A stretch of 64,000 bases of DNA from Chloroflexia bacterium (GTDB taxonomy: Bacteria; Chloroflexota; Chloroflexia; Thermobaculales; Thermobaculaceae). The position numbers and the translations under genes were made by a program. Shown here piece by piece: positions 49,134 through 59,599 of this stretch. Each line of letters opens with the position of its first letter. The first letter of the stretch is position 1. The notes below the pieces were generated by a model, which was not told the DNA's origin, did not search any database, and saw only the letters and a program-made list of their open reading frames with translations. The stretch is from the NCBI GenBank assembly GCA_030446765.1, contig JAUJMR010000014.1:37974-101973 (forward strand), written 5' to 3'.

Positions 49134-50383
49134 ACGTGCCTGATCCACCCGGATAACCCCAGCTAACCCAGGGTTTCTCGGCGAGATGCTTCTTCACAGC
49201 CACGATGTACCCGTCGTTGTTCCGGTACCACTCGCCCGAGTACCAGCGGCCCACACACCCCCACAGGTCGCCCGTGGTGTCCGTCACGTAGTCCCAACCG
49301 TTCAGGCAGCCCCGAATCACCGCCCCATAGTAGTCGAGGTTGAAGGCGGTAGATGTCTCCGAGTAGGAAGGGTACCGGGATGCGCGCACCACTTAATCTG
49401 CATGATTCCCAAGCTCGCAGGGCCGGACGACCCGTATGGCCCGCCCGAGCAGTGGCCGTAATCACCGTAGCCATTGCCGGCGACGGGGTTGCCGCTCGCG
49501 TCCTTCAGGTTCTGGTACCAGGTGGATTCCGTCACCGCCTGCGCACGTACCACGTCCTCATCTAGCCCCCACTTGCACGCGTAGTGCTGGATGAGCTCAT
49601 CCGTCGTGCCGTTCGCCTGTCCGTTTACTCGCGCCCACGTCAGCTCCGGGTGCTCCATCCCGCCGTATCCGTTAACCTTGTAGGTCGAGGGCGGGTGGGT
49701 CCTATTCACCGCCACGTTCGCCGGACGCGGCTCCCATCGGTGACGGCGCACGCGGGCGGCGCATTCGGCGTCGGTCGGTAGCGCCGCCCCGGGCGGCAGG
49801 GTGCGGAAGTAGATATCCCTTCCCAGCGGAGCCGTAGACCGCAGGTGGTCGCTTGGGACGATCTGCTTGCTCGTCCTCCGGGAAGAGTACGAGAGGCTCG
49901 CGATGGCAGTACCGTACGCCTCGTAGTACTCGAGCTTGACCGGGTACCACTCGCCCGCCTGCAAGTAGATCGTCCCGGTGTCCGTCATATGGGAGTGGTC
50001 GGTCCAGTTTTTGATTATCTGCCGGCCGCCTACCCACAGCCGCACCCCATCGTCGGAGTGGGTGTAGAAGGTATACATCTCGCCGTAATCGGCCTTCACC
50101 CACCCCGTCCAGCGTGCCGAAAAGGTCCAGGCGCGGATGGACGAGTCAGGAGAGCCGTCACGCCAGTCGAAGTTGACGGTGGGATCCGTGCGGGTTACCT
50201 TGCGCTGGGTCAGATCCTGACGGTCATAATACTCTGCCTTCAGGCCGGCCGTGCCCGTCTCCTCCGCGCGCGCCGTCGAGGGATGATCTGATAGTATCTG
50301 GCTGCCCCCCAACAGGAGGAGCAGCGCCAGCGACGCGACGCGGAAGAGAGGGAGCGAGTGCTTGGTGACAGTAGGGTGGACAT
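49132..50383 (-). pseudogene. Secreted PA14-domain protein with lysozyme-like C terminus
   Basis: ATG 50383 follows GAGGAG. After a frame change near 50330 the sequence reads a signal peptide (LPLFRVASLALLLLLGGS). A PA14 carbohydrate-binding domain follows (GLKAEYYDRQDL, ARWTGWVKADYGEMYTFYTHSDDGVRLWVGG, GEWYPVKLEYYEAYG). The C-terminal third has a transglycosylase-type region: LIQHYACKWGLDEDVVRAQAVTESTW with a possible catalytic Glu, DYGHCSGGPYGSSGPASLGIMQIKW, and after a frame change near 49385 YDYVTD-like sequence to the stop at 49132. It is probably a cell-wall or surface-glycan hydrolase exported near the polysaccharide locus. Confidence 0.65.
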
Positions 50384-50766
50384 CCTCAAACTCCTCGCTG
50401 AGTTTCCATCACAGGAAGGCACATTCGGGGTCGGACGGATTCAGCCAACAACTACCTGTACGGTGATCTTCGTTTCGGCGACCAGACTGACTCGGGGAAT
50501 CCCCTTGCTTTGTGCCCCGGCCTCGCGGCTGGTTTGCCCCGTCAGTCGACCGGCCATTGCGTTTTCGATTGCTAGTAACAGGTTAGCATACTTTCCAGGG
50601 GCACGAATGGGCTGTTGGTGCTGCATGGAGTCCTTTAGGTGTGATTCGGGATCAACTTTAACGACACGCGACCCAGTCGGTTGGTGATCTCTCAGCCTCT
50701 ACCCATCCAGCTACTGTCACTCCAATCCCACTCCACTTCGTGGTAAATCCTTGGCGTGACGTAGCG
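50384..50766. other. Intergenic, nothing recognised
   Basis: No family-like frame. The stretch holds the upstream region of the PA14 gene and the end of the formyltransferase operon. Confidence 0.35.
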
Positions 50767-51414
50767 TTACACGGACTCCTTACTGGTGAAGCCCCTCCTC
50801 TCGCCGAGCTTCAGATTGTCCTCGACGGAGTAGTAGGTGGCCGCGGCCTCATCCTGCGGGCGCGGCTCGATTCGCTCGAGAAGCGGCATTGTCTGCCGAA
50901 ACAACGCCCAGCCATACTCTAGCGCACGGTTATACACGTCCACGACCTCATCGAAAGCGGGATAGATGGAATACTTTAGCTGCGCGACGATGGGGCCGTC
51001 GTCTATACCCGGAGTCACCTCGTGTATTGTCACGCCGTGCTCCGGCTCGCCGTTCTTCAGCGCCCAGTTGATCGGCGACACGCCCCTGTAACGAGGGAGA
51101 GGGCCATTGTGCAGGTTCAGTATCTGCCCACACTTCGCAATAAACCATGGCCTGAAGATCCGGTCGTAGAAGACGGAGAACACGAGATCCGTGCGCCAGT
51201 CGCCGTTTCTCACACTCTCTAGGTCGTCGTAGCGGCCGGATGCAACGTACCGAATCCCGTTCCTCTCAGCCCACTGAATGAGAGAGTCGGCCCAGGCCGG
51301 TTCGGGCACCGTCGGGACGACCTGGGCGAGCTCATACCGGTCGCTCTCGATGAACCACTCCGCAACCCGTATAGCCAGGGAACCTTTGCCCATCACAATC
51401 ACTCTCTGTCTCAC
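50767..51414 (-). CDS. Sugar N-formyltransferase-like protein
   Basis: This 215-residue protein has the formyltransferase fold of Fmt/ArnA/QdtF enzymes: RVIVMGKGSLAIRVAEWF, VFSVFYDRIFRPWFIAKC, then LNLHNGPLPRYRGVSPINWAL with the Asn-His catalytic pair, and IHEVTPGIDDGPIVAQ with the Asp. It would transfer a formyl group from N10-formyl-THF to an amino sugar. The preceding gene in the operon is a DegT aminotransferase that could make that amine. I chose GTG 51414 after the aminotransferase stop; GTG 51459 would overlap it. Confidence 0.8.
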   Translation of the reverse strand: MRQRVIVMGKGSLAIRVAEWFIESDRYELAQVVPTVPEPAWADSLIQWAERNGIRYVASGRYDDLESVRNGDWRTDLVFSVFYDRIFRPWFIAKCGQILNLHNGPLPRYRGVSPINWALKNGEPEHGVTIHEVTPGIDDGPIVAQLKYSIYPAFDEVVDVYNRALEYGWALFRQTMPLLERIEPRPQDEAAATYYSVEDNLKLGERRGFTSKESV

Positions 51415-51440
51415 CTCACCGCTCTCTTTCCCACCTAGTG

Positions 51441-52613
51441 CTACGCAGGCTTCCACCACTCGTCCGAGTGCTGCAACACCGTCCCGTCATCGCTAATGGG
51501 CAGCACCACACCCTCGCGAAGCAGTTCGCCGATGATCCCCGCAATGGACTCGACCTGCGCCCGCGTTAACTCCGGGAAGATGGGCAGCGAAACGACCTGG
51601 TTGGCTGCAGCTTCGGACGTGGGCAAGTCCCCGATCCGGTACCCAAGGTGGCGAAATGCAGGTTGCAGGTGCAGGGGAATCGGATAATGTACGCCGGTGG
51701 AGATGCCCTCCGACTCCAGCCGCGACCGGAACTCCTCGCGCGTCGCCGTCCTGACGACATAGAGGTGGTAAACGTGGGTGGAATCGGGGCGGACCCGGGG
51801 CGGCGCCAAGCCGGCGAGAGCCAGTGCTTCATCGTACCAGGCGGCGACCCGCTGCCGCTGACGGTTCCACTCATCAAGATGCTGAAGCTTGACCCGCAGC
51901 ACGGCGGCTTGCAGCGCGTCCAGGCGGCTGTTGTAGCCGACCACGGAGTGCTCGTACTTGGAAATGCGGCCGTGATCGCGGAGCTGTGACACACGGCGCG
52001 CCAGCTCCGCGTCGTTCGTCGTGACCGCACCTCCGTCTCCGTACGCTCCCAAATTCTTGCTCGGATAGAAGCTGAAGCAGCCGAGGTGCCCAATCCCGCC
52101 TACGCGCTGCCCTCGATACTCGGCTCCGTGCGCCTGCGCGCCATCCTCGATGACGACAAGGTCGTGCTGGTCGGCAACCTCCAGGATGGGCTGCATGTCG
52201 GCAGGTTGCCCGTAGAGGTGCACGGGTATGATGGCGCGAGTTCGGGGCGTGATGGCAGCTTCGACCCCAGTGGGGTCCATGGTGTATGTCTCTGGGTCTA
52301 TGTCGACGAACACGGGACGCGCGCCCGACATTTCGATCGCCGCCGCAGTCGCGATGAACGTGTGGGCGGGAGCGATAACCTCGTGATCGGCCCCGACTCC
52401 AACGGCCCGCAACGCCAGGTGCAGGGCATCGGTCCCGTTAGCCACCCCGATCGCGTACCGGGTGCGGCAGTATACGGCAAAGTCTCGTTCGAAGTGATCG
52501 AGGGGGACCCCTCCTACATAGGCACAATCATCGAGGACTGCCCGGATCGCCGCGTCGACCTCATCTTTGATGGAGGCGTACTGCGCTCTGAGGTCTACGA
52601 ATGGGACCTGCAT
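51441..52613 (-). CDS. DegT/DnrJ/EryC1 PLP sugar aminotransferase
   Basis: The 390-residue protein starts QVPFVDLRAQYASIKDEV. It contains ANGTDALHLALRAVGVG, the PLP-facing EDGAQAHGAEYRGQ and the Schiff-base Lys in FYPSKNLGAYGDGG, and ends after GVHYPIPLHLQPAFRHLGY and SLPIFPELT. These enzymes aminate keto-sugar nucleotides (3- or 4-keto-6-deoxy types). The neighbouring formyltransferase implies that the product is an N-formyl amino sugar. The start is 52613 or 52619. It lies 15 bases after the sugar transferase, in the same operon. Confidence 0.88.
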   Translation of the reverse strand: MQVPFVDLRAQYASIKDEVDAAIRAVLDDCAYVGGVPLDHFERDFAVYCRTRYAIGVANGTDALHLALRAVGVGADHEVIAPAHTFIATAAAIEMSGARPVFVDIDPETYTMDPTGVEAAITPRTRAIIPVHLYGQPADMQPILEVADQHDLVVIEDGAQAHGAEYRGQRVGGIGHLGCFSFYPSKNLGAYGDGGAVTTNDAELARRVSQLRDHGRISKYEHSVVGYNSRLDALQAAVLRVKLQHLDEWNRQRQRVAAWYDEALALAGLAPPRVRPDSTHVYHLYVVRTATREEFRSRLESEGISTGVHYPIPLHLQPAFRHLGYRIGDLPTSEAAANQVVSLPIFPELTRAQVESIAGIIGELLREGVVLPISDDGTVLQHSDEWWKPA

Positions 52614-52628
52614 CAGCACTCCTTGTTG

Positions 52629-53300
52629 CTAACGCGCTCCGCGCCGCATCAACAGCGCCGGGACGGTCAGAATGATCAGCTTGATGTCCAACCACACCGT
52701 CCATGTATGCGCGTATCGCACGTCCAGTGCCGTCATCTCGGCAAAGCTCATCTTCCCGCGCCCGTATACCTGCCACAGCCCCGTAATACCCGGCTTGACC
52801 AGGTGCCGGTTGTGGTGCCAGTCAGTATAGTTCTCCAGCTCGTAAGGTATCGCGGGCCGCGGCCTGACCAGGCTCATCTCGCCGCGCAGCACGTTCAGCA
52901 GCTGCGGCAACTCGTCCGCGCTGGTATAGCGCAGCAGCGCTCCCACCCGGGTAATCCGCTCGTCGTTCGCCAGCTTGTACGGAATCTCCGGGTCGTCACT
53001 CATGGGACGGCCGGTGGCGTAGCCGCGGAATGCCAGCTGATGCACAGTCTGGTCCGCGTCCCGGCACATGGTACGGAACTTGTAGCAGGTGAAGAGTGCT
53101 CCACCCTTTCCCACTCGGATCTGGCGGAACAGAGCCCGCCCCGGGCTATCCAGGCGTATGACGAGCGAAATCAATAAAAACAACGGCCAGAGCACTCCGA
53201 GCGCGACCGAGCCGAGCAACAGGTCGAGCAGGCGCTTGAGCGCGCGTTGTCCAGCACCCGAATCGGACTGGACGCGCGACGCACTAACCAACTTCGTCAT
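52629..53300 (-). CDS. Polyprenyl-phosphate sugar-1-phosphate transferase
   Basis: The 223-residue protein is a WbaP/PglC-type bacterial sugar transferase. It has one N-terminal membrane helix (LLLGSVALGVLWPLFLLISL), then IRLDSPGRALFRQIRVGKGG, YKFRTM, TSADELPQLLNVLRGEMSLVRPRP and KPGITGLWQV. It starts polysaccharide repeat synthesis by loading a sugar phosphate on undecaprenyl phosphate. It lacks the N-terminal multi-helix domain of WbaP, as PglC does. It is first in the operon with the aminotransferase and formyltransferase. Confidence 0.88.
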   Translation of the reverse strand: MTKLVSASRVQSDSGAGQRALKRLLDLLLGSVALGVLWPLFLLISLVIRLDSPGRALFRQIRVGKGGALFTCYKFRTMCRDADQTVHQLAFRGYATGRPMSDDPEIPYKLANDERITRVGALLRYTSADELPQLLNVLRGEMSLVRPRPAIPYELENYTDWHHNRHLVKPGITGLWQVYGRGKMSFAEMTALDVRYAHTWTVWLDIKLIILTVPALLMRRGAR

Positions 53301-53436
53301 CCGCTTCCACTCGTTGAGCGAGCGCCCATCTCATCAGAGCGTCGGATGCGACCACGAGAGGCTAGGCGACCACGATCCAGGTGTGGATGAAATGCTAAGT
53401 AGCTATACACAACCGGCTCTGTACATTGTGGACAAA

Positions 53437-53442
53437 ATTATA
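53437..53442 (-). promoter_or_regulatory. -10 hexamer for the sugar-transferase operon
   Basis: On the minus strand TATAAT lies 137 bases before the start at 53300. The -35 region is weak. The ISL3 shell begins only 80 bases further upstream. Confidence 0.35.
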
Positions 53443-53612
53443 ACAGGTGCCGGGGTGCCGACGCCATTCCCCGCATTGCCTCACAATCGATCTTACTTTT
53501 GGACGTGAGGCGAGAGTGAAGTGAACCCCAAATACCGGGTCTTCCGCGCTTCGGGTGCAGGCTACCGGATGTAGTGGTATGCCCGTCGCCCTCTCAGCCT
53601 AGTCGGTGCCGG

Positions 53613-54370
53613 CTAGAGAGGTGGAGGGCGACCGAAAACGAGCTGAGTGGCCATACACGTCCGTCTCGTTGCTGCACCAGTGTTCAGGAAGCGCCTGCGC
53701 AACGTCTCGAACCCAGCCCTTCCGTACATCTGCCTCTTGAGTAGCTTCAGGCGGTTGACGTTGCCCTCCGTCTGCCCCTGGCTGTAGGTCGAGGTTAGCC
53801 CGGCCACCACCGCATCCACATCCTGGCGCAACTTGGTCACGAACGCTCCCATCTCGGGCAGTCCGCACTCTCGGCGCGTCCCATCCACAGCTCTAGCTCT
53901 TCCCGGGGCTGCTCATCGGTTCGGTCTCGAAGCATGCGGGCGAATCCCTCCAGCAGCGTGGTCGCCGTTTGAACGTCTGGATGGAGCGCTTTCTACTGAT
54001 TGATGGCTGCCCATTGCTGCTCGGACTTACATCCTCTGGACGAATGAGCAGCAACCCGGTCGCCTGTCTCGGTGTGAGGCCGACTCTGGGCCGTGGCCAC
54101 TCCGCGCGCTGTTGCCGACGTAGGTGAGCCACGAATCTAGACACGTTGCCGCGGGTGTCGGAATACCCCAACGCCACTATCTCCCTCCACAAACCCAAAC
54201 CGTTGCGATACCCCTGCCTCCATCGCTTCAGTAGATATGGCTCGTACGGAGCCAGGATGCTGGTCTTGTGAGTGTAGTGAGGCCTAAGGGGGCAGTGTCG
54301 CAAGACGAATAACGCTGGACCGTATGGCGGTGTATGCCTAGCGCTCGTTCTATCTCCAATTTGGAGTTAC
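53613..54370 (-). pseudogene. ISL3 transposase, C-terminal half
   Basis: Reading the minus strand: SKLEIERALGIHRHTVQRY (internal helix-turn-helix), SILAPYEPYLLKRWRQGYRN, LWREIVALGYSDTRGNVSRFV, LTPRQATGLLLIRPED, LPEMGAFVTKLRQDVDAVVAG, GQTEGNVNRLKLLKRQMYGR and FETLRRRFLN. The DDE centre is missing between this and the N-terminal piece at 59600. Confidence 0.75.
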
Positions 54371-54395
54371 CCCGGTTACATGGACAGGTAACCTC

Positions 54396-54484
54396 TAAGC
54401 AGCTGCGTGGGTCATTGTATCTCCGCGCTCGAACTGTTCCGGACTGAGGTAGCCGATCGCCGAGTGCAGCCGGCTCCGGTTGTA
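54396..54484 (-). pseudogene. IS3 orfB C-terminal tail
   Basis: YNRSRLHSAIGYLSPEQFE then GDTMTHAAA and stop at 54396. This is the exact continuation of FEYIECFY, which breaks off at 57024. Confidence 0.7.
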
Positions 54485-57028
54485 CATGTCTTCAAGAGGA
54501 TGCCCCTATTGTTGTTTGGTTTGGTGCCACAACGGCTCTAGGTTTCGAACCTCGCCGAAGGCTTTCCAGTACGGCGGCATCATCCGGCACGAGGTTACCG
54601 GATATGGGATGCCGGGTGACGGGTAGTACCCATCCTCCGCAGACCGTGGACTCGACATACGAAACTCCGAGGGGCTCCTGGCCAGACCAGATGGTCCCCG
54701 AGCCGTCGATCTTGTCGCTGTTGCGGTGTAGGCTAGTGGCGATGACCGTGAGCGTGACGAACCTTGCAGACCAGCCCCTTGTGTACCTCGCTGCTCCGGG
54801 CGCTGTGGAAGCCTTCGCCGGTGAGCCGATGCGCTATCCGGATGTCGTCGTAGCCTTCGGCGCTCAACTGCCGTATGCGCTCGACCAGATGGTCGTACCC
54901 TTCAGATCGGAGGTGCTACGCATCGAAGGGCGAACGGATAGCTCGGAAAACGCTCGCTCACCCATACGGTCTCGTTTCCACCTTGTCCGGCACCGGTGGT
55001 CGCCTGGATGACATCGGATGAGACTGCGCAGCAGTTCTTCTTCTGCTCGGGTGTGAAACGACCGCTCTCCCACAACTCGGGTAGCCGAGGCCCCACATCC
55101 ACCAACTGGGCACGCAACTGCGGATCAAGAGCGGATACTGGCTGAGTTCGCGAGACCCTCTCTGCAGCTTGGCGGGCCTCCGCCAGAGTCTGCAGCGCGC
55201 GCTCCCATCTCCTCTCCAACTCCAGCGGCGACCAGCCGATTGTCCACCGCCATGTACTGCCTCTCGGCGAGCCTCACCTCGTATTCGGCGCGTTGCACCT
55301 GCTCGGCGTGCTGGCGCAACACCCTCTGGTGATCCGCCCGCTGCGTAGCCAATACCTCGTCGAGCAGATCGAGCTGTGCGGGCGCGAGCGCCGCGAAGAA
55401 CGCCTCCACCACGGCGGCCTCCAACCTCTCGCCGTTCAGATACATGCATCCGTGCTCGCCGTGGGCATCGAGCAGCGCCTTACATATAGCGGATCGTCGG
55501 CTTGTAGGAGACCTGCATCCGTCTGCCGCACCGGCCGCACACCACAAGCCCCGTAAGCAATGCTACCCCCTGTCGAGGAACCCCGGAGCATGCTTGCTGC
55601 TGTAGTTGCTGGCGTTGTCGGATAGCTGCCGCCTGTTAGCCAAGTACTCCTCCCAACCGATATAGAAAAGCAGGATAGACGTCGTGACGGATCACTTTCC
55701 ACTCCTCCAGAGGGCGCCTGAGGGTGCAATCCCGACTTCTGTGGCCAGCACCGTTAGGGGCCGTACGCCCGTAGACGAACGCACCGGCATACGCCGGGTT
55801 CGTCAGTATCTCGTGGATGGCCGACTCCGAGGGCTTCCTCCACAGCAGTTACCCCGCGTGCGGCCCCCGACCTGCTTGCGCGGTAGCAGTATCCCCCTCC
55901 TCTAGCGCAACCCTTTGAGCACTTTCGGGCAGGCGCGAAGCTTCGCAAAGCGCTCGAACACCAGCTCGATGGCGTGCCGCACCTGTAAGTCCGGATCCTT
56001 CATCACCCGCCCATCCGGCAGCCGCACGAATCCGGTCGGCAGCGACTGCCTGGGTCCCCTGCTCTATCTGGCGCCGCTTGCCGGCATCGAGACGCAGGCG
56101 TAACAGGTGAAGCTCGGCCTCGCTCATTATCCCCCGAAGCCCCAACAACAACCGGTCGTTGTACTCTCCGGGATCGAACACGCCATCAGCATCGGCGATG
56201 AGCGTGTCGGACACGGCAGCGAGATCCAACAGCGTACCAGTCGGCGCGTTATTGCGCGCGAGCCGACTGGCTTCGTAGGCGAGCACGATGCCGACGTAGC
56301 CCAAGCTTACTGCACCGACAGGCGCCTGGAAGCCGCTCCTGTGTCCGTCGCTCCCAGACTTGCCCAGATCCTCGTCTATGACGCGAATACTCGATCTCAG
56401 CCAGCCGTGGATCGCGCGCTCAACCAGGGCGTACTGGTTCTCCTGGCTTGTGCGATTATCCCGTACCTGCTTTGGCGTGGACTGCCTGACGTACACCGTA
56501 TGCCTGCAGCTCATAGTGGGCAAGGTGAGATCTTCTCGGGAATACTCATCGATCGTCTCCTGTATCAGACGCACTAACGTCCGACTCACCACGGACTTCT
56601 GGTACGGATCCAGGCTGTTCCAGGCCTGCTCGGGTGTCGTGGCTGTGTGGTTTCTGGTCGTCGTATGCGTCGAGAATATCGGAAGCGGGAGTTGCGTGAT
56701 CCGCTGCGCGGGCCGTCATAGCTGACCTCCTGGGCTGGGTCCTGTGCGAGTATGGACCCTAGCACAGCCAGGAAGTTCGAGCCGATTCCGCGCAGAGCTT
56801 ACAGGGAGGTATCGGTTTGGGGAATGGGGGACAGGTTAGTCGCCTCGATAGGGATCGGCCGCTCGATGCCCGGGAAGAGCCGAACCCACAAACCCGACCT
56901 AACCGAGGCTTAGTCATCAGAGCACGCAGAGAACGTTAGCCCGTACAGTGGATGAGTGGGATCGATTATATGAACCCGCTCTATCGCCGGAACCATATCA
57001 CCGATTATGGCAGTGTCTTGGTCTTGTA
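54480..57028 (-). mobile_element. Serine-recombinase element inserted in IS3 orfB
   Basis: The interrupted orfB codons share TACAA at both junctions (inverse TTGTA at 54480-54484 and 57024-57028). Inside are a large serine recombinase and, near 56915-57005, a short VHIIDPTHPLYGLTF reading that resembles the DUF5372-type protein often placed beside such recombinases. Confidence 0.55.
54640..56514 (-). pseudogene. Serine recombinase with zinc ribbon, frameshifted
   Basis: From ATG 56514: MSCRHTVYVRQSTPKQVRDN (catalytic Ser in VRQST), TSQENQYALVERA, VIDEDLGKSGSDGHRSGFQ, VGIVLAYEASRLARNN, GVFDPGEYNDRLLLGLRGIMSEAELHLLRLRLDAGK. In later frames come HAGNYCY-like zinc-ribbon debris, HGCMYLNGERLEAAVVEAFFAAL and the coiled coil RVLRQHAEQVQRAEYEVRLAERQYMAVD. 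The C-terminal pieces reach about 54900 or below. It has at least six frame changes. Confidence 0.75.
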
Positions 57029-57809
57029 GAAGCACTCGATGTACTCGAAGACGGCAAGGCGCGCCGCCCCGCGTCGGCCACAGGTTGCGATGGATCAGCT
57101 TGCGTTTCAGGGTCGAAACGAACGCTTCCGCCATCGCGTTATCGTACGCGTCACCCACGCTCCCCATCCCGAGGGGAGTATCCCCGCCTGCTTGCGTGTG
57201 CGACCGGAGCTCAGGCAGGTGTACTGCCGGCCGTGGTCGGAGTGGTGGATCAGCCCCTCCGCGGGCTTTCTCCTCGCCACCGCCACGTTGAGCGCATCCA
57301 CCACCAGTTCCGCCCGTATGTGCTCCGCCATCGACCCAACCCACTACTTTCCGGCTGTAGGCATCGAGCACGAACGCGAGAACTGGCCAGCCTTCAGAGG
57401 TCAGCACGTACGTGATGTCCAGCCAGAGCCTGTCGGGGGGCATCGGCGAGGAAGCGGCGCTTCACCAGGTCGGCGGCAGGCGTGGCATCCTTGTCCCGTC
57501 GGGTGGTATACGTTCGGCGCGCCGCGCAACACCCCGGAAGCCCGCCGTTCTCATCAGCCTCGCTATCCACAGTTTTGCCCTGGATTCCCGGCCCCGCAAC
57601 TCGACATGCACCCTCAGGTATCATAGGTGCCGGGGCTGCTCGCGTGGACCAGTCTGATCCTTTCGGTGAGCTCGATATCCAGCCATCTCCTGCTCGACGG
57701 CCCCCCGCCCCTCCACGCGTAGTAGCCGGATCGGGATACCCCCAGCACTCGTCATCAGCGAGACCGAGTACTCCGCCTTCTGCGCGTCGATGAACTCATA
57801 GAGCTTCAC
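57024..57809 (-). pseudogene. IS3 orfB, main part
   Basis: MKLYEFIDAQKAEYSVSLMTS starts at 57809 and is followed by YTTRRDKDATPAADLVKRRF, LWLDITYVLTSEGWPVLAFVLDAYSRKVVGW, MAEHIRAELVVDALNVAVARRKPAEGLIHHSDHG, GDAYDNAMAEAFVSTLKRKLIH and FEYIECFY. It is the integrase-type DDE transposase, with about five frame changes. The last 30 residues lie at 54396-54484. Confidence 0.75.
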
Positions 57810-57844
57810 CTGGTCTCGCTCTCCCTGGCGAAGAAGGCAGCTGC

Positions 57845-59310
57845 TTCCTACGAAAACCCGATCTATGCGGCTCTGAAGCGAGCTCCACCTCGGCCTGGCG
57901 CCTTGAGACGGTTGACGTGGTGGCGCTGTATCCGCTCGGTGTCCAGTCTGTCGAAGTAGTCCGCTCCGAGGTCTCTATATGGCCGCTTGTCTTTGAGCAC
58001 GTGATACGCGATCACCAGCACGCTGTGGCACACGGCCACGGCAATGAGCTTCCCCCGCCTGCGGGCTATCCGGTGGTACTGCGCCGACAGGTAGTTGTCC
58101 CTCGTGCGGGCCACCGCCCACGCCACCTCCCCGAGCACCGCCTTCAGCCACGTGTCCCCGCCCGTCCGGCTTGCCCGAGCCTCTTGCCTGCCCCTCTCGT
58201 GGTTGCCCGGACACACCCCCCGCCCAGCTCGCCAGATGTAGCCGAAGAAGCGGCCCATGTCCGTACCGATCTCGGCGATGATCGTCGCCGCTGCGGCCTC
58301 GCTCACCCCCCGGTATCGTCTGCAGCAGCTGCACCATCCTCAGCGAAAGGGGCGAGCCGCCGACCTATCTCCTGACCAAGCCTCTCGATCGACTCGTCCA
58401 GGAACTCGACGTGCGAGGATCTGCTCGATGAGTATCAGGTGATGGGGAAGTACCCTACCCTCCAGCGCGCGCCTCAACTCCGGCGACTTCCTGCGCAACT
58501 TACCCATCGCGAACTCGAAGGCACCTCGAGATCGTTCCCCGTGCAGTATCGCCTCGAGCATCCGCCTGCCCGAAGTCCCCAACACGTCCGTCGCCACCAT
58601 CGAGCTTGATATTGGCCGTCTCCAGCACCTTGTGCAGCCGGTTGGCCTCTACGCCCGCTCCCCTATCAAGCTCTTGCGGTACCGGGTCAACTCCCTCAGC
58701 TCTCGGATGGGAGCCGGCGGGATGATGCTCGACCTCAACGGCCCGTGCCGCAGCAGGTCCGCTATCCACTCGGAATCCTTCACATCGGTCTTCCTGCCCG
58801 GTACCGCCTTGATGTGCTCGGCGTTGACGAGCATGACCTCGCGGTCTTCCTCCAGAATGTTGAACACCGGCTTCCAGTACGGTCGACTCCATGACGACCG
58901 CCCACCCCAGGCTGTCGAGCCAGTCACTCAGGAGTAAGAGGTCATCCCCGGTCATCGTCGAGAATGTCCTCACCTCTTTGTCTACCTTGTCGCTAGGCTG
59001 GGTAACGAGCACACACGCCACCACCGTCTTCTTATGCACGTCAGCCCGCAACGCCGCCTCGTGAACTACCTGCATCTTGCCCTCCTGGCCTACAAACATC
59101 GCGGTCAGTGGGTGGGCGCAGCAAGCTCTACAACGTTCCTACGCGTGCTCGCTCGAAGGCGGCGACAATCTTGTTCATCCTGGGCGCGCCCGGATCAGCT
59201 TTTTTCTCGGGCTCACGGCACCGAGCGGCGCCAGATCTCGTATCCACCGACCGCTGCCCTATTCTGCCACCGGTTTTCATCGCCTTGTATGTCTGAGCCC
59301 AGACATAGTG
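57845..59310 (-). mobile_element. IS110-family element inserted in IS3 orfA
   Basis: IS3 orfA breaks after EREVLEKA (near 59312) and resumes as AAFFARESETR (57843-57810). The 1.47 kb between is the size of an IS110 element and carries its transposase. Confidence 0.65.
57863..59082 (-). pseudogene. IS110-family transposase, frameshifted
   Basis: LRADVHKKTVVACVLV (RuvC-like Asp), VFNILEEDREVMLVNAEHIKAVPGRKTDVKDSEWIADLLRHG, IRELRELTRYRKSLI, NRLHKVLETANIKLD, LPHHLILIEQIL, then the transposase_20 domain SEAAAATIIAEIGTDMGRF and RARDNYLSAQYHRIARRRGKLIAVAV. At least five frame changes. Confidence 0.78.
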
Positions 59311-59317
59311 CTTTTTC

Positions 59318-59580
59318 CAGGACCTCCCGCTCCTGCTGCAGGATGCGGATGCTCTCGACAGGCCTGCTGAGCTCCTCGCGCTCATCGGTAGTGAGCCCGT
59401 GGCGCTCGCCCGAGTCTGTCTCGGCTGCTTGATCCAGTGCCCTCAGGCTCTCGAACGACACACCCAGCTCCCGCGCTATCTGCGCCACGGGCTTGCCGCT
59501 ACTCTTGACCAGCCGGACCGCCTCTTCCTTGAACTCCGACGGATACACGGCGGCCTCGTCTTCCCCACCGTGGACCCCTT
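59318..59580 (-). pseudogene. IS3 orfA, N-terminal part
   Basis: YPSEFKEEAVRLVKSSGKPVAQIARELGVSFESLRAL is the helix-turn-helix of IS3 orfA. It is followed by LTTDEREELSRPVESIRILQQEREVLEKA, the leucine-zipper region, where the IS110 begins. Confidence 0.75.
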
Positions 59581-59599
59581 TCTGACGACTTCTTACCAA

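Noticed and set aside
52086..53177. 363-residue plus-strand frame opposite the aminotransferase and sugar transferase
   Set aside because: Both minus-strand genes have complete family motifs; the plus frame has none.
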